From assembly GCA_016195915.1 (NCBI GenBank), contig JACPYS010000025.1:1-43760 (forward strand): 43,760 nt of DNA, in the 5' to 3' direction. Position numbers and translations under genes: made by a program. Positions 6,662-16,344 of the stretch are shown one piece after another; positions within the stretch are counted from its first letter, which is position 1; every line of letters starts with the position of its first letter. The DNA is from Betaproteobacteria bacterium. Lineage in GTDB: Bacteria > Pseudomonadota > Gammaproteobacteria > Burkholderiales > SG8-39. Below the pieces are notes generated by a model. The model made no database searches. It was not told where the DNA came from and saw nothing but the letters and a program-made list of their open reading frames with translations.

Positions 6662-7447
6662 ATGCCCACTGAGACGCGCAGAGCGGATATCAGCGATGGC
6701 ACCCTGCGGCGCCTCATGGCGAGCGCGGTGCTTGCCATGGCGGCATGGTTCGCGCTGCGGCATTGGCTGCCGCCCGCGTGGCGGGAACCGGGCAGTCCCG
6801 AGCTTTACCTGACCGGCGTTGCGGGAGCACTGCTGCTGCTCGTGCCGATCGCGTTTGCGCTCGCCAAGCGAAGCGGGCGCAGCCGCGCCCCGCTTGCATG
6901 GTTCAACGCGCATGTGCTGTGCTCCTCGCTCGGCGCGGTGCTGATCGTCATCCACTCCGGGGGCTTCCTGCGGCGCGCGCCTGCGCTCCTCCTGCTCGCC
7001 ATAGTGGCGCTCGCGGCGCTCGGCGTCTGGGCGCGCCTGCATGGCTCGCGCCGCATGGCGGCGACATTTGCCTCCAAGCAACCCACGTTTGCCTTGCCCG
7101 ACGCGGGCACGCGCGAACAACTCAGGCAGCTCATCGCGCAAAAGCGCGCGCTGCTGCGCGACCTTGATCCCGCGGCGAATGAAGGGACCTTCTCGGTCAC
7201 GCTCTCCCACATCCTGCGCCGGCCCGGCCTGGCGTTCGCCTACCAGAAGCTCGCGCGCGCGGAAGCGGAACTGCTCGGCACGCGGCAAGCCGTCGGAGCC
7301 GCGCAATCCGGGTGGCGTCCGCTGCACATGGCGATCGCATGGACCTTCGTATTCGGCGTGCTGGTTCACGTGGTGACCGTGACCTTTTTCGCAGGCTATG
7401 TCGCCGGTGGAGGGACGATCACCTGGTGGCATCTTGCGGCGTGGTGA
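6662..7447 (+). CDS. four-helix membrane protein with di-haem b histidine pattern
   Basis: A 261-residue integral membrane protein with hydrophobic segments near residues 20-35, 48-68, 78-120 and 222-255, and a soluble loop (about 130-200) between the second and last pairs. Two helices each carry two histidines exactly 14 residues apart: His84/His98 and His222/His236. In quinone-linked membrane cytochromes this spacing places haem ligands near opposite membrane faces. No exact family is recognised. It lies four bases upstream of the fused iron-sulfur/molybdopterin gene and is most likely its membrane anchor and quinone-reacting subunit. ATG 6662 is preferred over an upstream in-frame start because the extra residues look non-coding. 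Haem binding is inference from the spacing. Confidence 0.65.
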   Translation: MPTETRRADISDGTLRRLMASAVLAMAAWFALRHWLPPAWREPGSPELYLTGVAGALLLLVPIAFALAKRSGRSRAPLAWFNAHVLCSSLGAVLIVIHSGGFLRRAPALLLLAIVALAALGVWARLHGSRRMAATFASKQPTFALPDAGTREQLRQLIAQKRALLRDLDPAANEGTFSVTLSHILRRPGLAFAYQKLARAEAELLGTRQAVGAAQSGWRPLHMAIAWTFVFGVLVHVVTVTFFAGYVAGGGTITWWHLAAW

Positions 7448-7451
7448 CGCT

Positions 7452-10385
7452 ATGACCGGTGACGCAATGAGACTGGCTCTGATGATCGACTTGGAGCGCT
7501 GCACCGGCTGCAAGAGCTGCGAGGCGGCGTGCAAGCAGGAGCACCGGCTCGGACCCGGCGAATTCCGCAACAAGGTGATCTGGTCGAGCGGCACCAGCGA
7601 GCCGGCGCTCGCGTTCCTCACCCTCGCCTGCCAGCACTGCGAGCGTCCGGCCTGCCTGCGCGCCTGCCCGGTCAATCCGAAGGCGATCGTCAAGGACCCG
7701 GTGAGCGGCGTCGTGAGCGTCGACGAGGACCGCTGCACCGGTTGTGGCGAATGCGTCATCGCGTGCCCCTACAGTGCAATGGGTTACGACGCCGAAGGGC
7801 ATCACGCGGTGAAATGCGATCTGTGCTCCGAACGCCGGGCGCACGGCCAGACCACCGCCTGCGCGAGCGTCTGTCCCACCAAAGCGATCAGCTTTGGTGC
7901 GCGTGAAGATCTGCTCTTGCGCGCCGAGAGCGAAGGCCGCTCGCAGCGTGACAACGACCAGTTTCTCCTCGGCCCCGCAACGATCTACCTGGAGCGACTC
8001 GAGGCGAGCACCCGAGACTTTCGCCGGCCCGCGTTTCCCGATGCGCCGGCCGCGAAGTCGGTCTTCCGGAGCGCGCGGCCCGCCTTCCCCTACCGCGAAT
8101 TGCGCGCGGACGCGTCAGCCGACCGCGTCGAGCCGGGCGGCTGCAACATTTGCTTCAACTGCTGCAGCACCAAGTATCACTTTCGCGGCAAGGAGCTGGT
8201 ACGCATCACCGGCAACGACGAAGACCCGCTGCTCGAGGGACGCGTGTGCCCGAAATCGCAGCTGATGCTCCAGCTCTATCACAGCGAGCACCGGCTGCTC
8301 TATCCGCAAAAGCGGGTCGGTGAGCGCGGCGAGGGGCGCTTCGAGCGCATCGGCTGGGACCAGGCGCTCGACGAGATCGCAGCGAAGCTCGAACGCCTGC
8401 GCGAAACGCACGGCGCCGAGGCGCTGGCGCTGTTCATCGGCACGCGCACGGGCATCCTCGAATACCTGGGCTACTCGCGGCTGTTCGCGCAACTCTGGGG
8501 CACACCCAACCACGAGGGCACCGATCCGTTCTGCGCCAGCGGCAAGAATGTCGCCTACCTGCTCACGCAGGGAAGCATCGGCAGCGGCAACAGCTATACG
8601 CGCGAGGACATCGGATCGGCGGGCATGTATCTCTATCTCGGCGACAACCAGGCGGAGACGCGCCCGGTCTACTTCGGCATGGTCAACGACTGGCGCATCA
8701 GAAACCGCGCGAAGATGGTCGTGGTGGATCCGCGCCTCACGGTGACCGCGAGCAAGGCCGACCGCTGGCTCGCGATCCGCCCCGGCACCGACATGGCGCT
8801 CGCACTCGCCATGTGCCACCACATCCTGGACAAGAGGCTGCACGATGAACGATTCTGCGCGGAGTGGATCGTCGGATTCGGCGAGTGGCGCGATTTTCTG
8901 TTCGCGCGCGGCTATACGCCGGATTGGGCCGGACCGGTCACCGGGATCGCCGCCGCCGAAATCCGCCGACTCGCGGCGGAGGTTGCCGGCGCCGATGGAT
9001 GCGTCATCTTCGCGAGCCGAGGAATCAACCAGCACACCAACGGCACGCAGACCAACCGCGCGCTGATGTTCCTTGCCGCGATCACCGGCAACTGGGGGCG
9101 ACGCGGCGGCGCGTTCTTCAACATGACCGCCGGCGCGCCGATCGCGCCCGACGCCCCGAAGGAGCGCCGCCCTGCGCTGCGCCGGCCGCGCGTACGCCGC
9201 AGCCCGACCGGCTGGACCGAAGCGATGACCAAGGGCAAGCCCTATCCGATACGCGCTCTCATCGCCTGCAACAATCCGATGGCGCAATGGCCGGGACAGG
9301 AGGCTGCGCGCGCGGCGTTCAAGGCGCTCGACCTGCTGGTGCACATCGAGCTGTTCGCAAATGAAACCTCGGCCTACGCCGATTACCTGCTGCCGGCCGC
9401 GACCGGCATCGAGAAGGGCGAGATCGGACGCGCCAATGACGACCGGCGCATCGTGTGGATCGACAAGATGATCGAACCTCCGGGCGAGGCGAAGGCCGAC
9501 GGCTGGATCTGGGTCGAACTCGCCAGGCGCCTCGGCTTCGGTGACGTGCTGAAAGAGGAGTACAAGGATACGGGCGTTTTCTGGGACGAGGTGTGTATCG
9601 GCAACGAACTGATGCGCGGCGTGACCCAGAAGCGCCTGCATTCCGTCCCGTGGCGCTGGGTGCGCCAGCCGGTAATGAGCGAATCGGCACCCGAGATCGA
9701 CACTCTGTACCTCGAAGGCACCACGGCACCGGGCGCGCCACGGGGCCACCGCTTCCCGACCGGGAGCGGAAAGCTCGAGTTCTGGACCGAAGCGATGGAG
9801 GGAAAGTTTCAGACGGTTGGCCTATCCGCGCTGCCGGAGTTCTACAGCGAGCGCGAGCAACTCGCCGACCTGCCCTATATAGAGCTGCTCGACGCGGACG
9901 CCGACGAAGGCGTGATCTCGCCTTTCTGCCGCCCGGACACGTCTAGCGCTCGCGGGCGCATCGTCGCAGCTTCCGCCGATGGTCCCGGGGCGCGCCTGCG
10001 CGCGCTGGGCTACGACACGGAACTTGTCACCGGACGGCCGCCGGCGGCGCATTTTCACAGCATGACGCACTATCTCTGGCAGGCGCAGGAGATGTGGCCC
10101 GACCTGTATTGCCAGATCCATCCGGAGAAAGCTGCGCAGATGGGCATTGCCGACGGCGGGCGCGTGCGCATCGAGACCGCGCACGGGGCAATCGAGGCGG
10201 TGGCATGGATACACGCGGGCATACGCGCGAGCGCCGTGTTCGTGCCGATCGGCTGGGGAGAGAGGCAGCCCTTCCATCCCTGGCGTTCCGTCAACTTCCT
10301 CACCGACAAGACGCAGCGCGACCCGGTTTCCGATCAGACCAACCTGAAGGTCTTGCTGTGCCGCGTTTCCCGGGCAGCCGCCTGA
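7452..10385 (+). CDS. fused [4Fe-4S] ferredoxin-molybdopterin oxidoreductase
   Basis: A 977-residue protein joining two subunits that are normally separate. Residues about 1-180 form a DmsB/PsrB-type electron-transfer domain with 16 cysteines in four groups (CTGCKSCEAAC, CQHCERPACLRACP, CTGCGECVIACP, and CDLC...C..VCP), enough for four [4Fe-4S] clusters. After a linker, the DMSO-reductase-family catalytic part begins with Cys231, Cys234, Cys237/238 and Cys266, the usual extra cluster. Cys361 in DPFCASGKN is the likely Mo ligand. The C-terminal domain (VTGRPP...HFHSMTHYLW onward) would bind the dinucleotide. There is no obvious Tat signal, so a cytoplasmic-facing enzyme is likely. The substrate is unknown: sulfur, arsenic or phenylacetyl-CoA oxidoreductases are possible relatives. 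An alternative start is ATG 7467. Confidence 0.85.
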   Translation: MTGDAMRLALMIDLERCTGCKSCEAACKQEHRLGPGEFRNKVIWSSGTSEPALAFLTLACQHCERPACLRACPVNPKAIVKDPVSGVVSVDEDRCTGCGECVIACPYSAMGYDAEGHHAVKCDLCSERRAHGQTTACASVCPTKAISFGAREDLLLRAESEGRSQRDNDQFLLGPATIYLERLEASTRDFRRPAFPDAPAAKSVFRSARPAFPYRELRADASADRVEPGGCNICFNCCSTKYHFRGKELVRITGNDEDPLLEGRVCPKSQLMLQLYHSEHRLLYPQKRVGERGEGRFERIGWDQALDEIAAKLERLRETHGAEALALFIGTRTGILEYLGYSRLFAQLWGTPNHEGTDPFCASGKNVAYLLTQGSIGSGNSYTREDIGSAGMYLYLGDNQAETRPVYFGMVNDWRIRNRAKMVVVDPRLTVTASKADRWLAIRPGTDMALALAMCHHILDKRLHDERFCAEWIVGFGEWRDFLFARGYTPDWAGPVTGIAAAEIRRLAAEVAGADGCVIFASRGINQHTNGTQTNRALMFLAAITGNWGRRGGAFFNMTAGAPIAPDAPKERRPALRRPRVRRSPTGWTEAMTKGKPYPIRALIACNNPMAQWPGQEAARAAFKALDLLVHIELFANETSAYADYLLPAATGIEKGEIGRANDDRRIVWIDKMIEPPGEAKADGWIWVELARRLGFGDVLKEEYKDTGVFWDEVCIGNELMRGVTQKRLHSVPWRWVRQPVMSESAPEIDTLYLEGTTAPGAPRGHRFPTGSGKLEFWTEAMEGKFQTVGLSALPEFYSEREQLADLPYIELLDADADEGVISPFCRPDTSSARGRIVAASADGPGARLRALGYDTELVTGRPPAAHFHSMTHYLWQAQEMWPDLYCQIHPEKAAQMGIADGGRVRIETAHGAIEAVAWIHAGIRASAVFVPIGWGERQPFHPWRSVNFLTDKTQRDPVSDQTNLKVLLCRVSRAAA

Positions 10386-10391
10386 AACCGG

Positions 10392-10508
10392 GGTGGCCAG
10401 TTCTCCAAATTCCTCAAGGACTGGCTGGTGGATCACATACTCCACAATGACCTGGGGCTCGGCGAGCACCTGAAAAAGCACCGGCGCAACCCGGGGACCG
10501 GCGGCTGA
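10392..10508 (+). pseudogene. C-terminal fragment of a bacteriohemerythrin
   Basis: Directly after the stop of the oxidoreductase gene, and in the same frame, 38 codons read GGQFSKFLKDWLVDHILHND, then LGLGEHLKKHRR and on to TGA (10506-10508). The FLKDWLV.HI...D pattern is the final helix of bacteriohemerythrins, where the His and Asp bind the di-iron site. The first three helices and any start codon are absent, so this is a remnant. Because it is in frame with the upstream gene and separated only by TGA 10383-10385, rare readthrough would append it. There is no evidence that this occurs. Confidence 0.6.
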
Positions 10509-10531
10509 TACTCCAGTCAAACGCCCCTGCC

Positions 10532-11185
10532 TCAGGCAGCAGAGCGCCGCGCCAGCAATTGCTCGTAGACGAAGCCGGAAAGGAATATCCGCTGGTGCTC
10601 GCTATGCCCTTCAAACTGCACTCCGAACGAATGCTGTTTCTCGCCCGTACCGGATTTCTCGGTAAGTTCGCGCGTGCTTTTGACCGCCGCTGCGCTTTCG
10701 AACTTGCTGGTCACTCCCGCGAAGACGGCATCGAATGCAAGCGTCATCTTTGCGCCGACCTGCCCCGCTGCCGAACTGCTGGTCACCTGCGCCCCGGTCG
10801 GGCTCAAATCGATGATGGTCCCCGCGTGTGATTCACCGCTTGCCGATCGGACGGCAACGGGGATGCACACCTTGACCCGCTCTGACTGGCGCACACCCAC
10901 GGTCTGGACTTCTTTGGGATAGCTCAGATGCAGATAAGCGTAGGGATCAATGGCAATCTTGATCACTTCGGTGGTGAACCCATAGACGCTCGTTCCACTC
11001 AGGCAGCGGGCGACGTACTGCTCGCCGAGTACGAAACTGCGACTGTCGTTCGATGCGCCGGCGACCACGATCAGGCTCAGGCCATCGGCCACGCCAATCA
11101 GTTTCACGGGGCAACGCTCAGCGGTGGGGCGTCCGTACGCCTGCAAATTGATGACATCGCCCAGTCTCAGCAGGGTATTGCTCAC
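10532..11185 (-). CDS. PilZ-domain c-di-GMP-binding protein, YcgR-like
   Basis: A 217-residue protein with an N-terminal YcgR-N-like beta domain (LRLGDVINLQ...) and a C-terminal PilZ domain. Both c-di-GMP contact motifs are present: RQSER (residues 99-103, the RxxxR switch) and DLSPTG (126-131, the D/NxSxxG loop). Such proteins act as flagellar brakes or control exopolysaccharide when cyclic di-GMP is high. No flagellar genes are in the window. The start is GTG at 11185, preceded by GAGGA at suitable spacing. It is transcribed alone, divergently from yaeQ and converging on the hemerythrin fragment. Confidence 0.85.
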   Translation of the reverse strand: MSNTLLRLGDVINLQAYGRPTAERCPVKLIGVADGLSLIVVAGASNDSRSFVLGEQYVARCLSGTSVYGFTTEVIKIAIDPYAYLHLSYPKEVQTVGVRQSERVKVCIPVAVRSASGESHAGTIIDLSPTGAQVTSSSAAGQVGAKMTLAFDAVFAGVTSKFESAAAVKSTRELTEKSGTGEKQHSFGVQFEGHSEHQRIFLSGFVYEQLLARRSAA

Positions 11186-11282
11186 GATTGGTCCTCATGC
11201 GTCTGGGCGCAGGTGCGGGAGATTGTCTCTTCATCTTCGGCTGGATGAAACAGAACTTGAGGGCAGGTGCACGCACCTCCGG

Positions 11283-11288
11283 TAAAGT
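11283..11288 (+). promoter_or_regulatory. -10 hexamer for a leaderless yaeQ transcript
   Basis: TAAAGT is followed by six bases and then the yaeQ ATG (11295), with no ribosome binding site. A TTGAGG at 11257-11262 is the nearest -35-like element, but at a long 20-base spacing. Confidence 0.4.
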
Positions 11289-11294
11289 GTGCCC

Positions 11295-11840
11295 ATGGCG
11301 CTCAAATCGACCATCTACAAAGCCGCGCTGCAGGTGTCCGACATGGACCGCAGCTACTACGCCGAACACTCGCTCACGGTGGCCCGCCATCCTTCCGAAA
11401 CCGACGAACGCACCATGATGCGCATCCTCGCCTTCGCGCTCAACGCGCACGAACACCTCGCGTTCGCGAGAGGACTGTCGGACACGGACGAACCCGACTT
11501 GTGGCAGAAGGACCTGAGCGGCGCGCTCGAGCACTGGATCGAGGTCGGGCAGCCGGACGACAAGCCGTTGCTGCGTGCCTGCGGCCGCGCGGCGCGCGTC
11601 ACCGTGTACGCTTACGCGACGAGCGCGGCTTTGTGGTGGAAGCCCCTGAACGCGACGCTCGCACGCGCGAAGAACCTCGTGGTGTGGCGCATTCCCGCCG
11701 CGTCCAGCCGGGATCTCGCCGGCCTCGCCGCGCGAAACATGCAGCTGCAATGCACCGTCCAGGAAGGCCAGGTGTGGTTCAGCGATGCAACCCGGACGGT
11801 GCAGATCGAGCCGGTGGCGTTGAAACGCGAGCGCAGTTGA
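11295..11840 (+). CDS. yaeQ: YaeQ family protein
   Basis: A 181-residue protein of the YaeQ family, recognisable by the N-terminus MALKSTIYKAALQVSDMDR, the central SDTDEPDLWQKDLSG..EHWIEVGQPD stretch, and the C-terminal MQLQCTVQEGQVWFSD. The fold belongs to the PD-(D/E)xK nuclease superfamily, but YaeQ has no settled enzymatic function. Older work linked it to haemolysin expression as an RfaH suppressor. ATG 11295 gives the family N-terminus. It stands alone between the divergent PilZ gene and the helicase promoter. Length is normal for the family. Confidence 0.9.
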   Translation: MALKSTIYKAALQVSDMDRSYYAEHSLTVARHPSETDERTMMRILAFALNAHEHLAFARGLSDTDEPDLWQKDLSGALEHWIEVGQPDDKPLLRACGRAARVTVYAYATSAALWWKPLNATLARAKNLVVWRIPAASSRDLAGLAARNMQLQCTVQEGQVWFSDATRTVQIEPVALKRERS

Positions 11841-11902
11841 CGCGCGCACCCGGGCGAAGCGGGCGTGTCGCCAACGTGCTGGTAATACCACCGGCTTAAG
11901 GC

Positions 11903-11908
11903 TATACT
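11903..11908 (+). promoter_or_regulatory. -10 element of the DEAD-box helicase promoter
   Basis: TATACT matches the -10 consensus at five of six positions. The -35 region is weak. The predicted start site near 11915 would give a leader of about 138 nt before the ATG at 12053, unusually long for this window. Confidence 0.5.
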
Positions 11909-11914
11909 GCGCGC

Positions 11915-12052
11915 CGCTTGTGCAGCGCAGCAACTGGTGCCTTTTCCAGAGGTCGCATCGCAGGCCCGCGTTTTTCGAACGCAAAGTTCCGTCTGTCGGA
12001 GCCCTTGGGCGCTCCGGTCCGCCGGCCTGTTGACTGGAAGAAAAGGCACCAT
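11915..12052 (+). promoter_or_regulatory. helicase mRNA leader with predicted ribosome-binding-site sequestering helix
   Basis: GGTGCCTTTTCCAG (11936-11949) near the 5' end is complementary to CTGGAAGAAAAGGCACC (12034-12050), which contains the AAAAGG ribosome binding site two bases before the start codon. Ten to eleven consecutive pairs form, then a three-base bulge, then four more. Between the arms lie smaller hairpins such as GGAGC...GCTCC. Folding would hide the ribosome binding site. The arrangement suggests post-transcriptional autoregulation or temperature sensing of the helicase. This is a prediction from complementarity only. Confidence 0.5.
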
Positions 12053-13377
<1,325 letters not shown>

Positions 13378-13381
<4 letters not shown>

Positions 13382-13848
13382 GCGCTCATTCCGCCTGCCG
13401 GCTTGCAGTAGCGCGCGAGAAAGCGGTCGAGTTCGCTGGCGAAAGCCTTGCGGTCAGCCTGGCTGAACGTATCAGGCCCGCCGGTCTGCACGCCGCTCGC
13501 GCGCATCGTGTCCATGAAGTCACGCATGTTCAACAGCGCCCGGACATTCTCGGTCGAATAGAACTCGCCACGCGGATTGAGCGCGTGGCCGCCCTTGGCG
13601 ATCACCTCGGCAGCCAGAGGAATATCGGTGGTGACCACCAGGTCCCCGGGCGCGACACGACGCGCGATCTCGTTGTCCGCCACGTCGAAGCCGCGCGGAA
13701 CCTGAAGCGTGCGTATGTGAGGCGAGCGCGGCGTGGCAAGCGCCTGATTCGCCACCAGCGTCAGGCAAACCTCCAGGCGCCCGGCGGCGCGGTAGAGGAT
13801 TTCCTTGATCACTCTCGGGCAGGCATCGGCGTCGACCCAGATCTGCAT
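13378..13848 (-). CDS. YaiI/YqxD family (UPF0178) protein
   Basis: A 156-residue protein of the UPF0178 family. The N-terminus [18 protein letters not shown] with its conserved acidic and Cys residues, the [33 protein letters not shown] core, and LNPRGEFY...NV are all family signatures. The fold is PIN-like/NYN-like, so nuclease activity is a reasonable guess, but the function is unproven. The gene converges on the helicase. Its start has no Shine-Dalgarno; TATCGT lies five bases upstream, so a leaderless transcript is likely. Confidence 0.88.
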
Positions 13849-13853
13849 GGAAA

Positions 13854-13859
13854 ACGATA
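13854..13859 (-). promoter_or_regulatory. -10 hexamer for a leaderless yaiI-like transcript
   Basis: On the minus strand TATCGT is followed by TTTCC and then the ATG at 13848. No ribosome binding site is present. Confidence 0.35.
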
Positions 13860-13898
13860 CGCCGCGTACGCACGCTGCCCGGCAGCGGCCGGCTCGAT

Positions 13899-14276
13899 CT
13901 ATCCGATCGGATACGATCCGCCGGGCAGGTGCCTGGCCACGGCGGCCAGCAGCCTTTCCGCACGCACCGGCTTGACGATGTAATCGACCACGCCGGGTTG
14001 ATGGCTGCGTTCGTTCCGCTCACTGGAACTGAGGAAAATGACCGGCATGCGCGGCAGTGCCTTGTCGGACTTGAGCGCATCGATGAAAGCAAGCCCGTCC
14101 ATGTGAGGCATGTTGATGTCGGTAATGATCAGATCGGGCGGATTTCGCAGCACCGAGTAGCCCACCTCGATGCCATCGGAGGCGGTGCGTACGTCGTAGC
14201 CGGCCGCCGAAAGGTGCAGGCGCAACAGTTCGCGCATGTTCGGATCGTCGTCTACGATGAGGATGGAACTGGCCAC
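13899..14276 (-). CDS. single-domain response regulator (CheY-like receiver)
   Basis: A 125-residue stand-alone receiver domain. The acidic pocket is Asp9-Asp11, the phospho-acceptor is Asp53 (in [13 protein letters not shown]), Ser83 is the switch residue, and Lys102 in VKP is the conserved lysine. There is no output domain, so it acts by protein interaction or phosphotransfer. No cognate kinase is adjacent; the nearest is the histidine kinase at 19402-20835, with no evidence that they pair. The start is GTG at 14276. A TATAAT on the minus strand at 14329-14324 can serve as promoter with about 40 nt of leader. Confidence 0.9.
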   Translation of the reverse strand: MASSILIVDDDPNMRELLRLHLSAAGYDVRTASDGIEVGYSVLRNPPDLIITDINMPHMDGLAFIDALKSDKALPRMPVIFLSSSERNERSHQPGVVDYIVKPVRAERLLAAVARHLPGGSYPIG

Positions 14277-14323
14277 TGGTAGTTTCGGCCCGGATGTCAG
14301 GCGCGTATGAAGCGGAAAGCGTA

Positions 14324-14329
14324 ATTATA
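14324..14329 (-). promoter_or_regulatory. -10 element upstream of the receiver gene
   Basis: Perfect TATAAT on the minus strand, 48 bases before the GTG start. The -35 position is weak. The site is self-complementary enough (ATTATAAT) to read as -10 on either strand. Confidence 0.4.
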
Positions 14330-14420
14330 ATCCGTCGCACGCGCAGCGTTCGGGTATGGATTCATGCCTGGCGGGACCGCTGCACGTGCCATTGCTTTCC
14401 ATCGGCGAGAAAACACGCTC

Positions 14421-15263
14421 TCACGCGTGAAACGGCACGCGCCGGTCGTACTCGGCGACCGCGTCGCCGATGGTCATGAACACGGCGCCGTTGTCCTTGA
14501 GATAGCGGATCAGCTTTTCGAGCACGATCATGCGATGGCCGCGCCCGATCACGTACGGATGAAAGGTGTAGTTGACGATTCCCCATTCGAGATGGTCGCG
14601 CATCCAGGCGAAATCGTCGCACCAGTTCTGCAGCACGCCGTGCGCGTTCTGCAGACCGGGAAGCACCCACTCCCTGGTGCGCACGAATTCGAAATGCGGG
14701 TAGTCGTCGAGCGACCAGCTGACCGGGACTTCGATCAGCCGGGTGGGTTTGCCGAACATGGCCGGCTGTTCCAGTTCGATCACGTCCCCCTGGCGCACGC
14801 GATACGGGGTGTAGTCGTTTCCCATCATGCTGCTGTCGTAGACGAAACCGTGCTTGAGCAGCAGTTCGACCGAGTGCGGCGACAGGTCCCATGACGGCGA
14901 GCGGTAACCAGTGGCGTATCGGCCCGTGAGTTTCCTGATCTGCTCGTTCGCGCGCACGATGCCCTCCTCCTCCTTTTCCCTCGAGAGCATGGCGGGCGGA
15001 ACGTGCGTCCAGCCGTGATGGCCGATCTCGTGGCCGGTGTCGAAGATCCGCTTGCACATCTGCGGATAGGTCTCGAGCGTGTGGCCCGGGATGTACCAAC
15101 TCGCCGGCAGCGCGTGTTCTTTCAGCAGATCGAGCACGCGCGGCACGCCGACATCGGCGCCGAACTCGCCACGTGAAACGGGAGTCGGCGAGGTCATGCC
15201 GCGCGCGATGAAGCCGGACATGGCGTCGAAATCGAAGGAAAGACAGACGATGTGCCTAGCCAT
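14421..15263 (-). CDS. polysaccharide deacetylase family protein (PgdA/HpPgdA-like)
   Basis: A 280-residue NodB-homology deacetylase. Motif 1 is SFDFDA with the catalytic and metal Asp residues, motif 2 is TGHEIGHHGWTH with metal-binding His residues, motif 3 appears as GYRSPSWDLS, and a late NYTFHPYVIGRG segment supplies the C-terminal His. The overall pattern resembles cytoplasmic HpPgdA-type or allantoinase-like PuuE deacetylases rather than secreted chitin deacetylases, because no signal peptide is present. The substrate is uncertain. ATG 15263 is preceded by GGAG eight bases upstream and was chosen over a TTG 12 bases further out. The Bug receptor gene lies directly downstream of the divergent side, so small-molecule amide hydrolysis is possible. 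Confidence 0.8.
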   Translation of the reverse strand: MARHIVCLSFDFDAMSGFIARGMTSPTPVSRGEFGADVGVPRVLDLLKEHALPASWYIPGHTLETYPQMCKRIFDTGHEIGHHGWTHVPPAMLSREKEEEGIVRANEQIRKLTGRYATGYRSPSWDLSPHSVELLLKHGFVYDSSMMGNDYTPYRVRQGDVIELEQPAMFGKPTRLIEVPVSWSLDDYPHFEFVRTREWVLPGLQNAHGVLQNWCDDFAWMRDHLEWGIVNYTFHPYVIGRGHRMIVLEKLIRYLKDNGAVFMTIGDAVAEYDRRVPFHA

Positions 15264-15337
15264 TGTTTTCTCCAATCAGTGTTTGCAGTGTTTGATGAAC
15301 GCTGCGCGGCGCCCTCGATTCGCCCCGCCCGCTCCAC

Positions 15338-16306
15338 TCAATCCGCCTTGATGCCTGCAGCCTTGACGACTTTCGCCCAGCGATCGATTTCACTGCGCAC
15401 GTTGGCCGCGTGCCGCTCCGGCGGCCCGCCAATCACCGTGAAGCCAAGATCCTCGAGCTTCTGCCGGATCTCGGGGAGGTTCAGCACTTTGTCCATCGCG
15501 GTGCTCATCCGAATGATGATTTCCCTTGGCGTCGCCGCGGGTGCAAGCGCGCCCCAGTAGGAGCGGGCTTCCACCGCGCCCCAACCGAGTTCGACGAAGG
15601 TCGGCACCTCCGGCATTGCCGATGAGCGCTGCTCGCCGGTATGCGCGATCGCGCGCAGCTTGCCCGCCGCCACGTGCTGTTTTGCCGAACTGATGCCGGT
15701 GAAAATCATCGCCACCTGCCCGCCCAGCACGTCCGCGATCGCCGGACCGATGCCCTTGTAGGGCACGTGGATGAGGTCGATCTTCGCAACCTGCTTCAAC
15801 AACTCTCCTGACAGGTGCGGCGCGGTGCCGTTGCCGCCCGAGGCGTAGGCGTACTTGCCGGGCTGCGCCCGCGCGAGCGCGAGAAGCTCCTCGAGGTTCT
15901 TCACCGGCAGCGACGGATGTGTCACCAGGATCACCGGCGCAGTGGCCGCGAGTGAAACCGGCGCGAGATCGCGCAGCGTGTCGAACGGCAGCTTTGAATA
16001 CAGGCTCGGGTTCACCGTGAGCGCCGTGTCGACCATCAGGAAGGTATAGCCGTCGGGCGCCGCCTTCGCGACCAGGTCGGTGCCGATGGTGGCGCCGCCG
16101 CCGGGCCGGTTCTCCACCAGGATCGTCTGGCCGAGCGCCTCGCCCAGCTTCGCCTGGATGTTGCGCGTGAGGATGTCGGTGCCGCCGCCGGGCGGAACGG
16201 GCAGGATGATTCGGATCGGCTTCACCGGCCAAGCCTGGGCGAAGACCGGGCCCGCAAACAGGGTGAATGCGAGAAACAGCAGGTGGAACGACCGCGCAAG
16301 CGTCAT
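15338..16306 (-). CDS. Bug-family (TctC-like) periplasmic solute receptor 1
   Basis: A 322-residue substrate-binding protein of the tripartite tricarboxylate transporter/Bug family, exported by the signal peptide TLARSFHLLFLAFTLFAGPVFA-QA. The mature part has the family signatures PIRIILPVPPGGGTDILTR, VENRPGGGATIGTDLVAKAAPDGYT, and FVELGWGAVEARSYWG. These proteins bind small carboxylates in the periplasm. ATG 16306 was selected because GGAG lies at proper distance, whereas the ATG two codons upstream directly abuts it. It is last in a minus-strand series with the hydrolase and reductase genes. No TctA/TctB permease is in the window, so it may work as an orphan receptor. Confidence 0.9.
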   Translation of the reverse strand: MTLARSFHLLFLAFTLFAGPVFAQAWPVKPIRIILPVPPGGGTDILTRNIQAKLGEALGQTILVENRPGGGATIGTDLVAKAAPDGYTFLMVDTALTVNPSLYSKLPFDTLRDLAPVSLAATAPVILVTHPSLPVKNLEELLALARAQPGKYAYASGGNGTAPHLSGELLKQVAKIDLIHVPYKGIGPAIADVLGGQVAMIFTGISSAKQHVAAGKLRAIAHTGEQRSSAMPEVPTFVELGWGAVEARSYWGALAPAATPREIIIRMSTAMDKVLNLPEIRQKLEDLGFTVIGGPPERHAANVRSEIDRWAKVVKAAGIKAD

Positions 16307-16344
16307 GGGCATCTCCGTTGGCAATTCCTTTTCAATCGCCTGCA

